Source: JAQVWU01 sp964628455 (GTDB taxonomy: Bacteria; Bacillota; Clostridia; Oscillospirales; CAG-272). From it: 20,332 nt of DNA. The position numbers were made by a program, and so were the translations under genes. The notes beneath the pieces were generated by a model that saw only the letters and a program-made list of their open reading frames with translations, had not been told where the DNA came from and made no database searches. The stretch covers positions 1 to 20,332 of the forward strand of contig CAZVPD010000058.1 of assembly GCA_964628455.1 (NCBI GenBank), written 5' to 3'. This document shows, piece by piece, positions 7,836-15,567 of this stretch. The first letter of the stretch is position 1. Every line of letters begins with the position of its first letter.

Positions 7836-9797
7836 TCATGATTGACTTTTTGGAATCAACCAGAGAGATTCCATATTGACAAAAAGATACGGATTGTTTT
7901 CATGACTGAAAAGGAATGTCATTTTGCTGATATCTGCATGGTCGGGAAATTTAAACTGTATTTCCCATGTAGACCATCCGCCTTTGATATCCGCTATTTT
8001 TTCGGCCTTTAAAAATATGTTTCGGACACCTTCCTGATTTTGATATTCACAGATCAAGGAAACGCTCAGCCCTTTCGTGTTGTACAGATCGAAACGCAGA
8101 CCCTCAAAGTCCGACAACGCGAGTCTGTTGGAAAAATAACCCTTCACACTGACGCCGTATTCCGTTTTATCGGAATAAATACGCAGAGATCGGCCGGTTA
8201 AAGTAAATGCCGTATCAAAACAGATTTCGCTTTCCAGATACGGCTGCCAAACAGCGTGATAAAACATATCGAGTAAATCTCCGCGCATCGCATTTACCCA
8301 AACCGCGTCTGTTTCCGTATTCATCCAGGGTTTTGCTTCTATTTTTATAAATCGCGACCAGTCTGTTTTAAAAGGAGCGACAGGAAAATCACCTGCAAAC
8401 AAATTGGATCCCGGTTCAAAGGAATGAAACGCATAAGCCGCATGAACCGGATGAGATATAAAGGGATAATGTATTTTCAATGTATCGGATGCGATTATTT
8501 CGCATTCGGCCGGCAAATAAATTCCGTCTGGTCCGCAAATATATAACCCACGTGCTTTCTTACCTTCGATTCGCAGCCCGTTACCGACATTATCGAAATT
8601 CAAAATCATAAAGCTGCCTTCTGTATCAACGGATTTCAAAGTCGCCGGAACTGTTTGTCCTTCTTTTCCATAACAACAGGTATTTGCAAGCATACCGAGA
8701 CGGCGGCCGATTTCGTATTTATTGGCCGGGTGAATCGGATGATTGTTTAAATGATAGCTCCAGACGGGCGGTAAATCAGCCACCGTCGCATAAGTAAACG
8801 AATCGGCATATTCCCGGGCACATTGTATAAAGGCGTTATTCACGTAACCCATGCATGTTTCACCGCTTTCGCCATAAGGCCACGGATAAAGCAGCGAAGA
8901 GATCATTTTAAAATTGGTTTTTTCCGCTGCGAAGAGTTCTTTATAAACTGAGTAATAACAGCGAAGATACTCGGAATAAACGTTTAAAATATGCTCTCCG
9001 CCGCAGTCGCTTTCACCCTGATACCATAGGATGCCCCTTATTTTAACGCCGAGAAGAGGATAAATTTTCCTGTTGTACATAGCAGACATCTGCTGAAAAT
9101 TCAATTCTCCTGCCGTGTCCCAGGTTTCCGGAAGAGGAAGCCGTCCGTATTTTTCAATTGCATTTTTCAATATACTATTCCGGAACAGCTCTTTCCCGGG
9201 AATCCAGCCGCCTATCGGTGTTCCTCCCCAACTGACGTTTAATATTCCTACCGGAACTTCATTTCCGGTGTTGTTTAAAAACGTGTAAATTTCCTTCATG
9301 AATGCCGTTCCGGCAGCCGATATGTTTTTTATGGCATTTATATCCGCGCTGTCTGACCATCTTCCGCCTAATTCATCCGAACCCTCAAAGGGAAAATGAA
9401 CCGGATCTCCGTATTCCTGCGCATAATAACGAAGGTTGCATCTTCCGAGTATCGCCAGAAATTCATCACAGTCGGTCATGAAAATATTGGTCATTTCCAT
9501 ATTCGATTGTCCGGAAGCCAGCCAGAGTTCGCCGAAAACAATATTTTCGAGCATGATCGTTTCGTTATTATCATATATTTTTATATTATAAGATGTAAAG
9601 GACGCTCCCGGGGTTTTTATAGTGATTTCAAAGCGCCCTGCGTCATCGCTTCCGGTTTCCGCCGATTCGATGACATTGTTCTGTAAATAAATCGACGCGC
9701 TGACATGATGACCGGCTGTTGTATAACCGTAAATCGTCAGATCGGAATTATGCTGATACAGCGCTCCGCTGGAAAATACAGACGGCAGTTTTATCAT
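7836..9797 (-). CDS. Sialate O-acetylesterase-like SGNH hydrolase with C-terminal beta-sandwich
   Basis: This 653-residue protein belongs to the SASA (DUF303) branch of SGNH hydrolases, which remove acetyl groups from sugars such as sialic acids or plant glycans. The nucleophile Ser98 sits in W-L-A-S-G-Q-S-N-M (92-100); S-W-G-G-T-P-I-G-G-W (189-198), I-L-W-Y-Q-G-E-S-D (256-264) and H-P-I-H-P-A-N-K (353-360), probably carrying the catalytic His356, complete the family pattern. Residues 1-85 form an Ig-like domain as is usual in the family. Residues of about 505-650 look like an extra carbohydrate-binding beta-sandwich. No signal peptide is present, so it should act in the cytoplasm on imported sugars. 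GAGAGG at 9810-9805 lies 7 bases before the ATG. The acetyltransferase gene follows after 18 bp. Confidence 0.88.
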   Translation of the reverse strand: MIKLPSVFSSGALYQHNSDLTIYGYTTAGHHVSASIYLQNNVIESAETGSDDAGRFEITIKTPGASFTSYNIKIYDNNETIMLENIVFGELWLASGQSNMEMTNIFMTDCDEFLAILGRCNLRYYAQEYGDPVHFPFEGSDELGGRWSDSADINAIKNISAAGTAFMKEIYTFLNNTGNEVPVGILNVSWGGTPIGGWIPGKELFRNSILKNAIEKYGRLPLPETWDTAGELNFQQMSAMYNRKIYPLLGVKIRGILWYQGESDCGGEHILNVYSEYLRCYYSVYKELFAAEKTNFKMISSLLYPWPYGESGETCMGYVNNAFIQCAREYADSFTYATVADLPPVWSYHLNNHPIHPANKYEIGRRLGMLANTCCYGKEGQTVPATLKSVDTEGSFMILNFDNVGNGLRIEGKKARGLYICGPDGIYLPAECEIIASDTLKIHYPFISHPVHAAYAFHSFEPGSNLFAGDFPVAPFKTDWSRFIKIEAKPWMNTETDAVWVNAMRGDLLDMFYHAVWQPYLESEICFDTAFTLTGRSLRIYSDKTEYGVSVKGYFSNRLALSDFEGLRFDLYNTKGLSVSLICEYQNQEGVRNIFLKAEKIADIKGGWSTWEIQFKFPDHADISKMTFLFSHENNPYLFVNMESLWLIPKSQS

Positions 9798-9924
9798 AGA
9801 TCAACCTCTCGAATAATTATAAATTTAAATAATTCAATATCCTGTCATAGGATTTTGTTGTCTTAAGGCAATATTTTTAACAGAATTCCGTTTCATCCGA
9901 TCGATAAAAAACCGGATTTTATAT

Positions 9925-9953
9925 ATAATAACATATCTTCACCGAATAAGCAA
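9925..9953 (-). promoter_or_regulatory. Possible promoter for the esterase/GNAT operon
   Basis: On the minus strand TTGCTT (9953-9948) and TATTAT (9930-9925) have a 17-base spacer. Transcription would start near 9918, giving a leader of about 120 bases. A short hairpin (ATCCG at 9895-9899 with CGGAT at 9913-9917) would sit at the 5' end of that leader. The -35 is poor, so the call is tentative. Confidence 0.4.
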
Positions 9954-10015
9954 CTGAAAAGCATAAATTATTTCAATGTGCTGATCATTGGTTCATTTTA
10001 CCCGGAATAAACAGT

Positions 10016-10053
10016 AACAAGCGATATAACCATTATAAGCCATATCGCCTGTT
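10016..10053 (-). terminator. Hairpin terminator after the DUF4838 gene
   Basis: On the minus strand the arms AACAGGCGATAT (10053-10042) and ATATCGCTTGTT (10027-10016) pair over 12 positions with one G-T pair, around a 14-base loop. The tail ACTGTTTATT is only moderately T-rich, so termination may be partial. The rest of the 287-bp gap 9798-10084 holds the candidate promoter at 9925-9953 and no gene. Confidence 0.5.
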
Positions 10054-10084
10054 AACTTGACGTCATTCGCTTTGAAATTGTCAA

Positions 10085-11953
10085 TCAACCGCAAAGAATG
10101 CGTTTCATTACATTTTCATAATTCCAGAGATCGAGGGAATCAATGGTTATATTTTCGCTTTCGTATGCCGCTTTAACGAGTTCCCTGTATTTTTCGTTTG
10201 CGGTTTCCGAATCACCGGAAGCACGCGCAGCCAAGCCTTCTGCCAGTATTATACAAAGCATAGCATGAACCGAAAGTTTTTCCCATTGTCTGCCGCATTT
10301 TGCTTTCGAGTCAAACAACGGTTTCATCTCCGTTATGTATGCGGGGACAGAAGCAAATCTTCCGGCATCTTCGGAATTGATTTTTCCGAGTTCACCGCGT
10401 AAATACGCCGGATTAAATAAAGCGGTGAGATGAGTCATATAATTTTTTATCGTTTCTCCGTTCTCTCCGAACAACGCATCGTAATATTCATCGCTTATTT
10501 CATCAAAAGTGATGTTTTTGTTCCATAATCCTTTCGCCATTGCGTAAAGAGGGAGCCATGTTGGAAATCCGGTTCGTTGAAGCTGACAGCTGACCATACC
10601 GTTTATTCCTATTTTATCGAAGTTTTTAACATCTTCGCACAATATACGGGCACATTCGGTGTAACCGGGGTCATTGACATGATCCCACATCAGATGATAG
10701 TCGAAATCAAAACTGTCGCCTTTAAATTGTTCCTGCCATTTTTTCAATCTGGCAATATTTTCGTCCACCGACCGCGGCATGCTTAATTTGTTCCGGACAT
10801 AAGGTGCAAGATCGGGTTCTGCGCTGCCGAGTCCTTCACAGAAGGCTGTCGTATAAGTTCTTGTTATCGGCGCAAACATTAAAACAAAACGATCTCTGTT
10901 TATAATCCGGGCAAAATCAGGCTCCCATAAAAGATCAACATATATCAGAAAGACAACCTTTGTGCCTATTCCGGCTGATGTTAAAGCAGCATCGATTTCA
11001 TTCAGCATGATGACATAAAAATCCGAAGGTTTTGTATTACGACAGTTGCCGCATTCGCAATGATTGTTTGAACCGTCCGCAAGCCAAAAATGAAGATAAT
11101 TTATTGCCGGATATTCAAGACAATAATTTTTTATAGCATCCGCGATTTTCTTGCGAACCTCGGAATTTGAATAACAAAGATTGGTATTCAGCGCCACTCC
11201 GCCCCACAACTCTCGTTTTCCGTTGACCTCGGCCAGATACTTGGTTACTTCGGGTTCGAGCGGTTTTGTATTTTCAAACCATCCGCTTCCGGGTATGCCG
11301 AACGGTTCGCAGGTCCATCCATGGCCTGTTGCATGATACATAAGTCCCCGCTTTTCTATTTCTTCAACAAGACGGCGGTACATTCCGGTTACGCCATTCT
11401 CATCAAGGGGCATATTATGAGCCGAATAAAACCGGTCAAAGAAAGTGAAAGGAATTCTGAACTGCACAAAATAACCGTCCATCCCTGCTTTCGGCAGCCA
11501 GTCAATCATTGCGAACACATGCGAATAACTTACCGCCCCTTCAATACAAACCGAACGGTGTCTGTAAGAAGCAGTTTCATTCAAAAAAACACGAGTTGAT
11601 GAAAGATTCAATGCTCTTCGGGGAATATACTCATCTTCAGGCGATGTAAACCGGCAGCCAAATTCATACAACGCGCGGTAGACGGCAATCAATACGGAAC
11701 GCGGATTCGAGCCAGTGATAACACCTGCGCCTTCCCCGATATGAATATATATTTCATCACTGACATCATCGGATTTTACAAATGCATCAATAAGTCCCAC
11801 CCATACAACATTTTTATCCGACGGGTCATATTCATCATACAGACGTTGGTCAATTATGATCGACGGATCGATCATTTTCAGATAACGGACTAATTCGTCC
11901 GCTGCGAATCCGGTTGTTTTGTCATCACCGATTTTTGAAACGATAATTCTCAT
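10085..11953 (-). CDS. DUF4838 domain protein (alpha-glucuronidase-like N-terminus), presumed carbohydrate enzyme
   Basis: With the ATG at 11953 the protein has 622 residues. Residues 1-115 resemble the N-terminal domain of GH67/GH20-type enzymes (A-A-D-E-L-V-R-Y-L near 17-25; V-I-T-G-S-N-P-R-S-V-L near 78-88). The following barrel matches DUF4838, including the family's C-x-C-x2-C group (Cys299, Cys301, Cys304) after L-A-D-G-S-N-N. There is no signal peptide. The family is widespread in polysaccharide-degrading bacteria, but its activity is not established to my knowledge. The start is chosen because GGGAGG lies about 11 bases upstream; an ATG at 12022, 23 codons earlier, lies inside the preceding gene's terminator hairpin. 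It may be expressed by readthrough from the AlgX-like gene, as there is little room for a promoter. Confidence 0.8.
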   Translation of the reverse strand: MRIIVSKIGDDKTTGFAADELVRYLKMIDPSIIIDQRLYDEYDPSDKNVVWVGLIDAFVKSDDVSDEIYIHIGEGAGVITGSNPRSVLIAVYRALYEFGCRFTSPEDEYIPRRALNLSSTRVFLNETASYRHRSVCIEGAVSYSHVFAMIDWLPKAGMDGYFVQFRIPFTFFDRFYSAHNMPLDENGVTGMYRRLVEEIEKRGLMYHATGHGWTCEPFGIPGSGWFENTKPLEPEVTKYLAEVNGKRELWGGVALNTNLCYSNSEVRKKIADAIKNYCLEYPAINYLHFWLADGSNNHCECGNCRNTKPSDFYVIMLNEIDAALTSAGIGTKVVFLIYVDLLWEPDFARIINRDRFVLMFAPITRTYTTAFCEGLGSAEPDLAPYVRNKLSMPRSVDENIARLKKWQEQFKGDSFDFDYHLMWDHVNDPGYTECARILCEDVKNFDKIGINGMVSCQLQRTGFPTWLPLYAMAKGLWNKNITFDEISDEYYDALFGENGETIKNYMTHLTALFNPAYLRGELGKINSEDAGRFASVPAYITEMKPLFDSKAKCGRQWEKLSVHAMLCIILAEGLAARASGDSETANEKYRELVKAAYESENITIDSLDLWNYENVMKRILCG

Positions 11954-12000
11954 AATTTTTATTTCCTCCCGAAATAAATTCAACTTCGAATATAAAAGAG

Positions 12001-12024
12001 GCGTGCTGCAGCTAAGCAGCACGC
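12001..12024 (-). terminator. Intrinsic terminator after the AlgX-like lipoprotein gene
   Basis: GCGTGCTGC (12001-12009) and GCAGCACGC (12016-12024) form a perfect 9-bp GC-rich stem with a 6-base loop. On the minus strand it is followed by CTCTTTTATA. It begins 10 bp after the stop codon of the upstream gene. Confidence 0.85.
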
Positions 12025-12034
12025 TTCCCGGTTA

Positions 12035-13450
12035 TCAATAGATAAGTTCACCTAAATTACGTTCTGCAATCAAATACAATACATAATCGGTTCCGCTTGA
12101 TTTTATATCATTCTGTTCAAAACCGTATGACCACATCGCTTTATAAGTCGTCTTGTTAAAACGATCGGGAAGCATATTATACATAGCGATACCGAAAGAA
12201 TCCCGCATGACATAAATATCGGGGAGGTTCGTATTTCCGGTCGTATAGGTGGCGGCTTTGGGTGTTGTGTCATGATTCATCAACAAGTCTTCGGTCGATG
12301 TGAAAAAAAGCAATTTCGCCGGAGAATCAAAAGACGGATTTGCAAACACAGCGAGTTCCCTTACTTTTGTATAATCCAATTCCAGATAATACGGCATATC
12401 CCCGCCGTTCACATCTTTCGTGTAAAAGCCCATCTCATCAAATGTCCGCGGAGCAGCTTCCGGATATTTCTGAGAGATATAATTCATCAGTTCGGTATAT
12501 GCAAGCCATGCGCCGTATTCCGTCCAGTGCGAATCGGTTTTATGAAACAGCTTGAATTCTTCGTTTTTATGAGATTTGAAAACATCGGTTGTATTGATAA
12601 CAACTGCCCCGCCCTTTTCGGCGGCCGTGCAGAATTGTTCGGTACGGCTTGTTCCCACATTCTGCTCGAATCTTAAAGGAACGGTTTCTGGATAAATCGT
12701 CATCGGATTCGGTAAAACAAGGTAGATCAATTCTGTCCCGGGCATATTGCTCTTCAGCCATGCCACATTCTTTTTCACATTCGTTTCGACAGTTTTTCTC
12801 TGATCATCCGTCAGTAAATTTGTTCCGGTATAATCGGCCAGTGCGGATATAAAATGACACTGATAATTACTGCCTACTATCACCTCAAAAGCGTCATCTC
12901 TGATCCGTTGAGCAGCCGCTTTATATGTACCGCTGACCGCAACCGGTTCACTTTCGCTTTTGCCTTTTACCCGTGCAGATACGGCAAGTTTGGTAGAACC
13001 CGAAGCAGGGATTTCAACTGTACCTATAAAATATTTAAAATCGGAAACATAGGAAACTTCTTCAATCCCGCCCCGGATATAAATTTTTGCATCCGGTTCG
13101 CATGTTCCCGCAATGCATATTAAATTCGGACCTACATTGGTGGTCCCGGTAATCACAGGGACAGTAGTCTGTCCGGAAATTGTTTCTTCCTGTGAAATAG
13201 CAGGTTTTTCTGTTTCGGGAGCTGCGGTGGTAACCGGTTTTGTTTCCGGAGGTTCTGTCACTTTTTCCGTGACCGGTTTCGGAGCAGCCGTAACAGTACT
13301 GTGCCGTTCGGTTTCCGAATTTTCCGATGTGATATCCAGACCGATTTCGCTTAAATCAGGTTCTTTATTATAAGCGCAAGAAAATCCGAACGAAATAATT
13401 AAAATAAAAATAAAAACAATAAAAAATGATTCAATAAATATTTTTTTCAA
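12035..13450 (-). CDS. AlgX/AlgJ-like SGNH hydrolase-fold lipoprotein (putative polysaccharide O-acetyltransferase), TTG start
   Basis: The proposed start is TTG at 13450, since AGGAG (13461-13457) lies 6 bases upstream; this gives 471 residues. Residues 2-24 are a hydrophobic segment ending G-F-S-C, so Cys25 may be lipidated although the lipobox is weak. A Pro/Thr/Glu-rich linker runs to about residue 100, then a small Ig-like domain (about 110-180). The catalytic domain shows T-D-S-H-W-T with Asp306 and His308 and M-R-D-S-F-G with Ser418, matching the Asp-His and Ser signatures of the AlgX/AlgJ acetyltransferase-like family. Those proteins acetylate exopolysaccharide together with a membrane-bound O-acyltransferase, which is not present in this window. 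It follows the oxidoreductase gene by 67 bp and ends before a strong terminator. Substrate unknown. Confidence 0.8.
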   Translation of the reverse strand: MKKIFIESFFIVFIFILIISFGFSCAYNKEPDLSEIGLDITSENSETERHSTVTAAPKPVTEKVTEPPETKPVTTAAPETEKPAISQEETISGQTTVPVITGTTNVGPNLICIAGTCEPDAKIYIRGGIEEVSYVSDFKYFIGTVEIPASGSTKLAVSARVKGKSESEPVAVSGTYKAAAQRIRDDAFEVIVGSNYQCHFISALADYTGTNLLTDDQRKTVETNVKKNVAWLKSNMPGTELIYLVLPNPMTIYPETVPLRFEQNVGTSRTEQFCTAAEKGGAVVINTTDVFKSHKNEEFKLFHKTDSHWTEYGAWLAYTELMNYISQKYPEAAPRTFDEMGFYTKDVNGGDMPYYLELDYTKVRELAVFANPSFDSPAKLLFFTSTEDLLMNHDTTPKAATYTTGNTNLPDIYVMRDSFGIAMYNMLPDRFNKTTYKAMWSYGFEQNDIKSSGTDYVLYLIAERNLGELIY

Positions 13451-13471
13451 ATCCGACTCCTGATTATTATC

Positions 13472-13500
13472 GGGAGTTAAGAATTCAGATCCCAACTCCC
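13472..13500 (-). other. Hairpin in the leader between the oxidoreductase and AlgX-like genes
   Basis: GGGAGTT (13472-13478) and AACTCCC (13494-13500) form a perfect 7-bp stem with a 15-base loop containing GAATTC. It sits 10 bases upstream of the Shine-Dalgarno of the TTG-started gene. There is no T run on either side, so it is not an ordinary terminator; it may affect mRNA stability or translation. Confidence 0.45.
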
Positions 13501-13517
13501 ATAAATATTATCTGTAT

Positions 13518-14681
13518 TTAAATTTCCGGGATAATGATTTCGATTTCTCTGCCGGCTTTGGCGCTTTTAACAATTCCGTCTATAATTGCCTGGTTGTAAA
13601 GAATCTGCGAGGACGGGACAGGAGCAGGCAGGTTGTATTTGCTGGCATCAAGGAATGAACGGATTTTACGGTCGAACAAGGAAGGTCCCTTATCGTCAAT
13701 AAGAGGGATAACGGTATCAAAACTCTTTCCGCCTATCTGGTGATAAAGCGTCATCGGCCCTCCGGTTGAGCCGTTCCAGCAATCTGTGGAAGGAATGCGT
13801 AAACCGGCTTTTTTACCGAGTATTATAGTGTCTCCGGGTGTATTTACATTCATTGCCCATGCAATCCTGAAATCAAGTACAATACCCCCTTCAAGACGAA
13901 TAAAAGCAGCGGCAAAATCATCGACACCAAACGCCTGTGCATATTCGGGATGACCTTCGAAAGTAGCCGGATCTTTGCCGAAGAAATCGGATTTGTAACC
14001 GCTGACTGTCAGCGGTTTGGGATATCCGACAGCATTGAGAACCATATCAAGAGAATAACAGCCGATATCCGCCAGAGCACCGATACCTGCGGTTTGATCG
14101 GTAATAAACGAAGTTCCGAAAGGAGTCGGGATCCCGCGGCGGCGTCCTCCGCCTGTCTGAATATAATATACCTGACCGAGATCACCCGATTCTACTATTT
14201 TCTTGATCATTTTCATGTTCGCGTCAAAGCGGGGCTGAAATCCGATTGAAAGGACTTTACCGCTCTTTTTTTCGGCGCGGCATATTTCAACAGCTTCTTC
14301 AATGGTAACGCACATCGGTTTTTCAAGGAGGACGTTGACGCCGTGATTAAGCGCATAAATAGCGCATTCCGCATGTGTCCGGTTGTATGTACATACCGAA
14401 ACGGCATCAAGTTCTTCCGCATCGATCATAGCTTTATGATCGGGATAGCAGCGCACACCTTCATATCCGTTTTTTTTGAAGAAAGCTTCCGCTTTCCCCG
14501 GCACAAGATCAGCTCCCGCTACAATATCGACGTCGGGCATTCTTTTGTAACTGTCAATATGTGATCCTGCGATCCAGCCTGTACCGATAATACCTACCTT
14601 TAATTTACGGTTGGTGTCAATCTCTTTTTCATCCGCCTTGACAGCATTGGGATTCAATTCTTTTTCGCTTAAATTTGCCAT
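13518..14681 (-). CDS. Gfo/Idh/MocA family NAD(P)-dependent oxidoreductase
   Basis: The family oxidises or reduces hydroxyl groups of sugars, inositols and related compounds with NAD(P). The 387-residue protein has a hydrophilic 25-residue lead, then the Rossmann strand V-G-I-I-G-T-G-W-I-A (29-38), and V-L-L-E-K-P (about 117-122) with the catalytic-site lysine of the family. G-A-L-A-D-I-G-C-Y-S-L-D-M-V in the second half is the usual substrate-domain motif with its conserved Asp and Tyr region. GGAGGT lies 8 bases upstream of the ATG. The gene is divergent from the aldo/keto reductase across a 164-bp gap with a promoter in each direction, and is followed by the AlgX-like gene. The precise sugar cannot be named. 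Confidence 0.93.
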   Translation of the reverse strand: MANLSEKELNPNAVKADEKEIDTNRKLKVGIIGTGWIAGSHIDSYKRMPDVDIVAGADLVPGKAEAFFKKNGYEGVRCYPDHKAMIDAEELDAVSVCTYNRTHAECAIYALNHGVNVLLEKPMCVTIEEAVEICRAEKKSGKVLSIGFQPRFDANMKMIKKIVESGDLGQVYYIQTGGGRRRGIPTPFGTSFITDQTAGIGALADIGCYSLDMVLNAVGYPKPLTVSGYKSDFFGKDPATFEGHPEYAQAFGVDDFAAAFIRLEGGIVLDFRIAWAMNVNTPGDTIILGKKAGLRIPSTDCWNGSTGGPMTLYHQIGGKSFDTVIPLIDDKGPSLFDRKIRSFLDASKYNLPAPVPSSQILYNQAIIDGIVKSAKAGREIEIIIPEI

Positions 14682-14743
14682 TTCATATTACCTCCGATAA
14701 TAATTTTACATCTGATTATCATTATTTTATAGAATCTGCTGCC

Positions 14744-14772
14744 ATTATAACACAACATAAAAGGTTTTGCAA
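14744..14772 (-). promoter_or_regulatory. Promoter for the oxidoreductase/AlgX-like operon
   Basis: On the minus strand TTGCAA (14772-14767) and TATAAT (14749-14744) are spaced by 17 bases. Transcription would start near 14737, about 55 bases before the ATG. The -35 box overlaps an inverted repeat. Confidence 0.65.
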
Positions 14773-14779
14773 GCGCAAA
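14766..14779. promoter_or_regulatory. Possible operator between the divergent promoters
   Basis: TTTGC-AAGC-GCAAA is a 5+4+5 inverted repeat overlapping the minus-strand -35 and ending 4 bases before the plus-strand -35. Its TTGCAAGCGC core resembles half of a typical LacI-family operator, but the second half is not a full match. A single regulator here could control both sugar oxidoreductases. Confidence 0.35.
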
Positions 14780-14783
14780 TATC

Positions 14784-14811
14784 TTGACTTATATTATTTT
14801 TATGTTATAAT
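14784..14811 (+). promoter_or_regulatory. Promoter for the aldo/keto reductase gene
   Basis: TTGACT (14784-14789) and TATAAT (14806-14811) are separated by 16 bases, a near-consensus promoter. Transcription would start near 14818, about 28 bases before the ATG at 14846. Confidence 0.8.
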
Positions 14812-14845
14812 ACGATTAATATTTATAAATTACGGAGGAACAGGA

Positions 14846-15383
14846 ATGGATATCGACACTAAAAAGAAGCTGAACAACGGAACGGAAATACCTGTTTTCG
14901 GACTTGGTGTTTTTAAATCCGCAAACGGTCCGGAAACAGAACAGGCTGTTTTATGGGCACTTGAATACGGGTACCGGCATATAGATACCGCAGCGATCTA
15001 CGGAAATGAAGAAAGTGTGGGACGCGCGGTCATCAAGAGCGGTATTCCGAGAAATGAAATTTTCATAACAACAAAATTATGGAATGAGGATATGCGCAGG
15101 CACCGTCAGCTCCGTGCTTTTGAGGAAAGCTTGAAACGACTGCAGCTTGATTACGTCGATTTATACCTCATACACTGGCCGGTGAAGGATGTATATACGG
15201 AATCGTGGGCAGTTATGGAAAAAATATACCTTTCGGGTCAAGCGAAGGCAATCGGTGTATCGAATTTTAAAGTTTCACATATGAATCATCTGCTCGCAAA
15301 CTGTAATGTCATCCCTGCTGTAAATCAAATGGAATTTAATCCTGCAATGCAGGATTATGCTATTTATAATTTATGCAGCGAAA
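14846..15383 (+). CDS. Aldo/keto reductase, N-terminal segment (interrupted in this assembly)
   Basis: This NADPH-dependent TIM-barrel reductase converts carbonyl groups of sugars or aldehydes to alcohols. The ATG at 14846 has GGAGG 7 bases upstream. The catalytic tetrad of the superfamily is complete: Asp47, Tyr52, Lys77 and His110 (in L-Y-L-I-H-W-P). The sequence is normal to residue 179 (N-L-C-S-E) and then becomes unrelated to the family; a further stretch of unmatched bases leads into the 10-N gap. The C-terminal segment resumes after a second copy of AGCGAAA. Joined directly at that repeat, the two segments read in frame as a complete protein of 274 residues, the usual length for the family. 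It is divergent from the Gfo/Idh/MocA gene. Confidence 0.92.
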
Positions 15384-15543
15384 GTAAACAAACACATGAA
15401 AAGTGGGTTCGGAGAGNNNNNNNNNNAGGAAGTTGGAGCATTAAAAAGAAAAAGAAAACGGGAGGTAAAAAATGAGAATTTGCATTTGCGAAGACGAGGC
15501 TTTGTGGCGTTCATGCTGCAAGGAGCGATTAAAAGCATTGTTG
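15384..15543. other. Foreign block with 10-N scaffold gap inside the aldo/keto reductase gene
   Basis: Bases 15384-15416 and 15427-15543 do not encode aldo/keto reductase sequence in any frame and flank a run of ten N (15417-15426). The block is bounded by two copies of AGCGAAA (15377-15383 and 15544-15550). The right part carries a Shine-Dalgarno and the first codons of a response regulator. The true distance across the N run is unknown. Confidence 0.85.
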
Positions 15544-15567
15544 AGCGAAAAAGGGATCGCATTTGAA
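15472..15567 (+). CDS. N-terminal fragment of a LytTR/AgrA-type response regulator (chimeric)
   Basis: ATG at 15472 follows GGGAGG (15460-15465) by 6 bases. The first residues, M-R-I-C-I-C-E-D-E-A, are the first strand and acidic pocket (Glu7, Asp8, Glu9) of a receiver domain as seen in AgrA/LytTR regulators of Bacillota; a helix with K-E-R-L-K-A-L-L follows. At about residue 25 the frame runs into S-E-K-G-I-A-F-E, which suits both a receiver domain at that point and the aldo/keto reductase, and after that it is clearly aldo/keto reductase. The phosphoacceptor Asp and everything beyond are absent. A stop codon of an upstream frame (TGA in ATGA, or TAA at 15442-15444) just before it fits an operon. 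Likely DNA from elsewhere in the genome or another genome, joined here by assembly. Confidence 0.6.

Noticed and set aside
10021..10048. TATAAT within the minus-strand hairpin after the DUF4838 gene as a promoter
   Set aside because: No -35-like hexamer at 16-18 bases upstream, and the sequence is explained as the loop of a terminator stem.
11954..12022. Upstream ATG at 12022 as start of the DUF4838 gene
   Set aside because: It lies within the GC-rich terminator hairpin of the preceding gene, has no Shine-Dalgarno, and the first 23 residues do not look like the family; the ATG at 11953 has GGGAGG upstream.
13451..13495. Upstream TTG at 13495 as start of the AlgX-like gene
   Set aside because: No ribosome-binding site at a usable distance and the codons fall in a hairpin; TTG at 13450 has AGGAG 6 bases upstream and begins directly before the signal segment.
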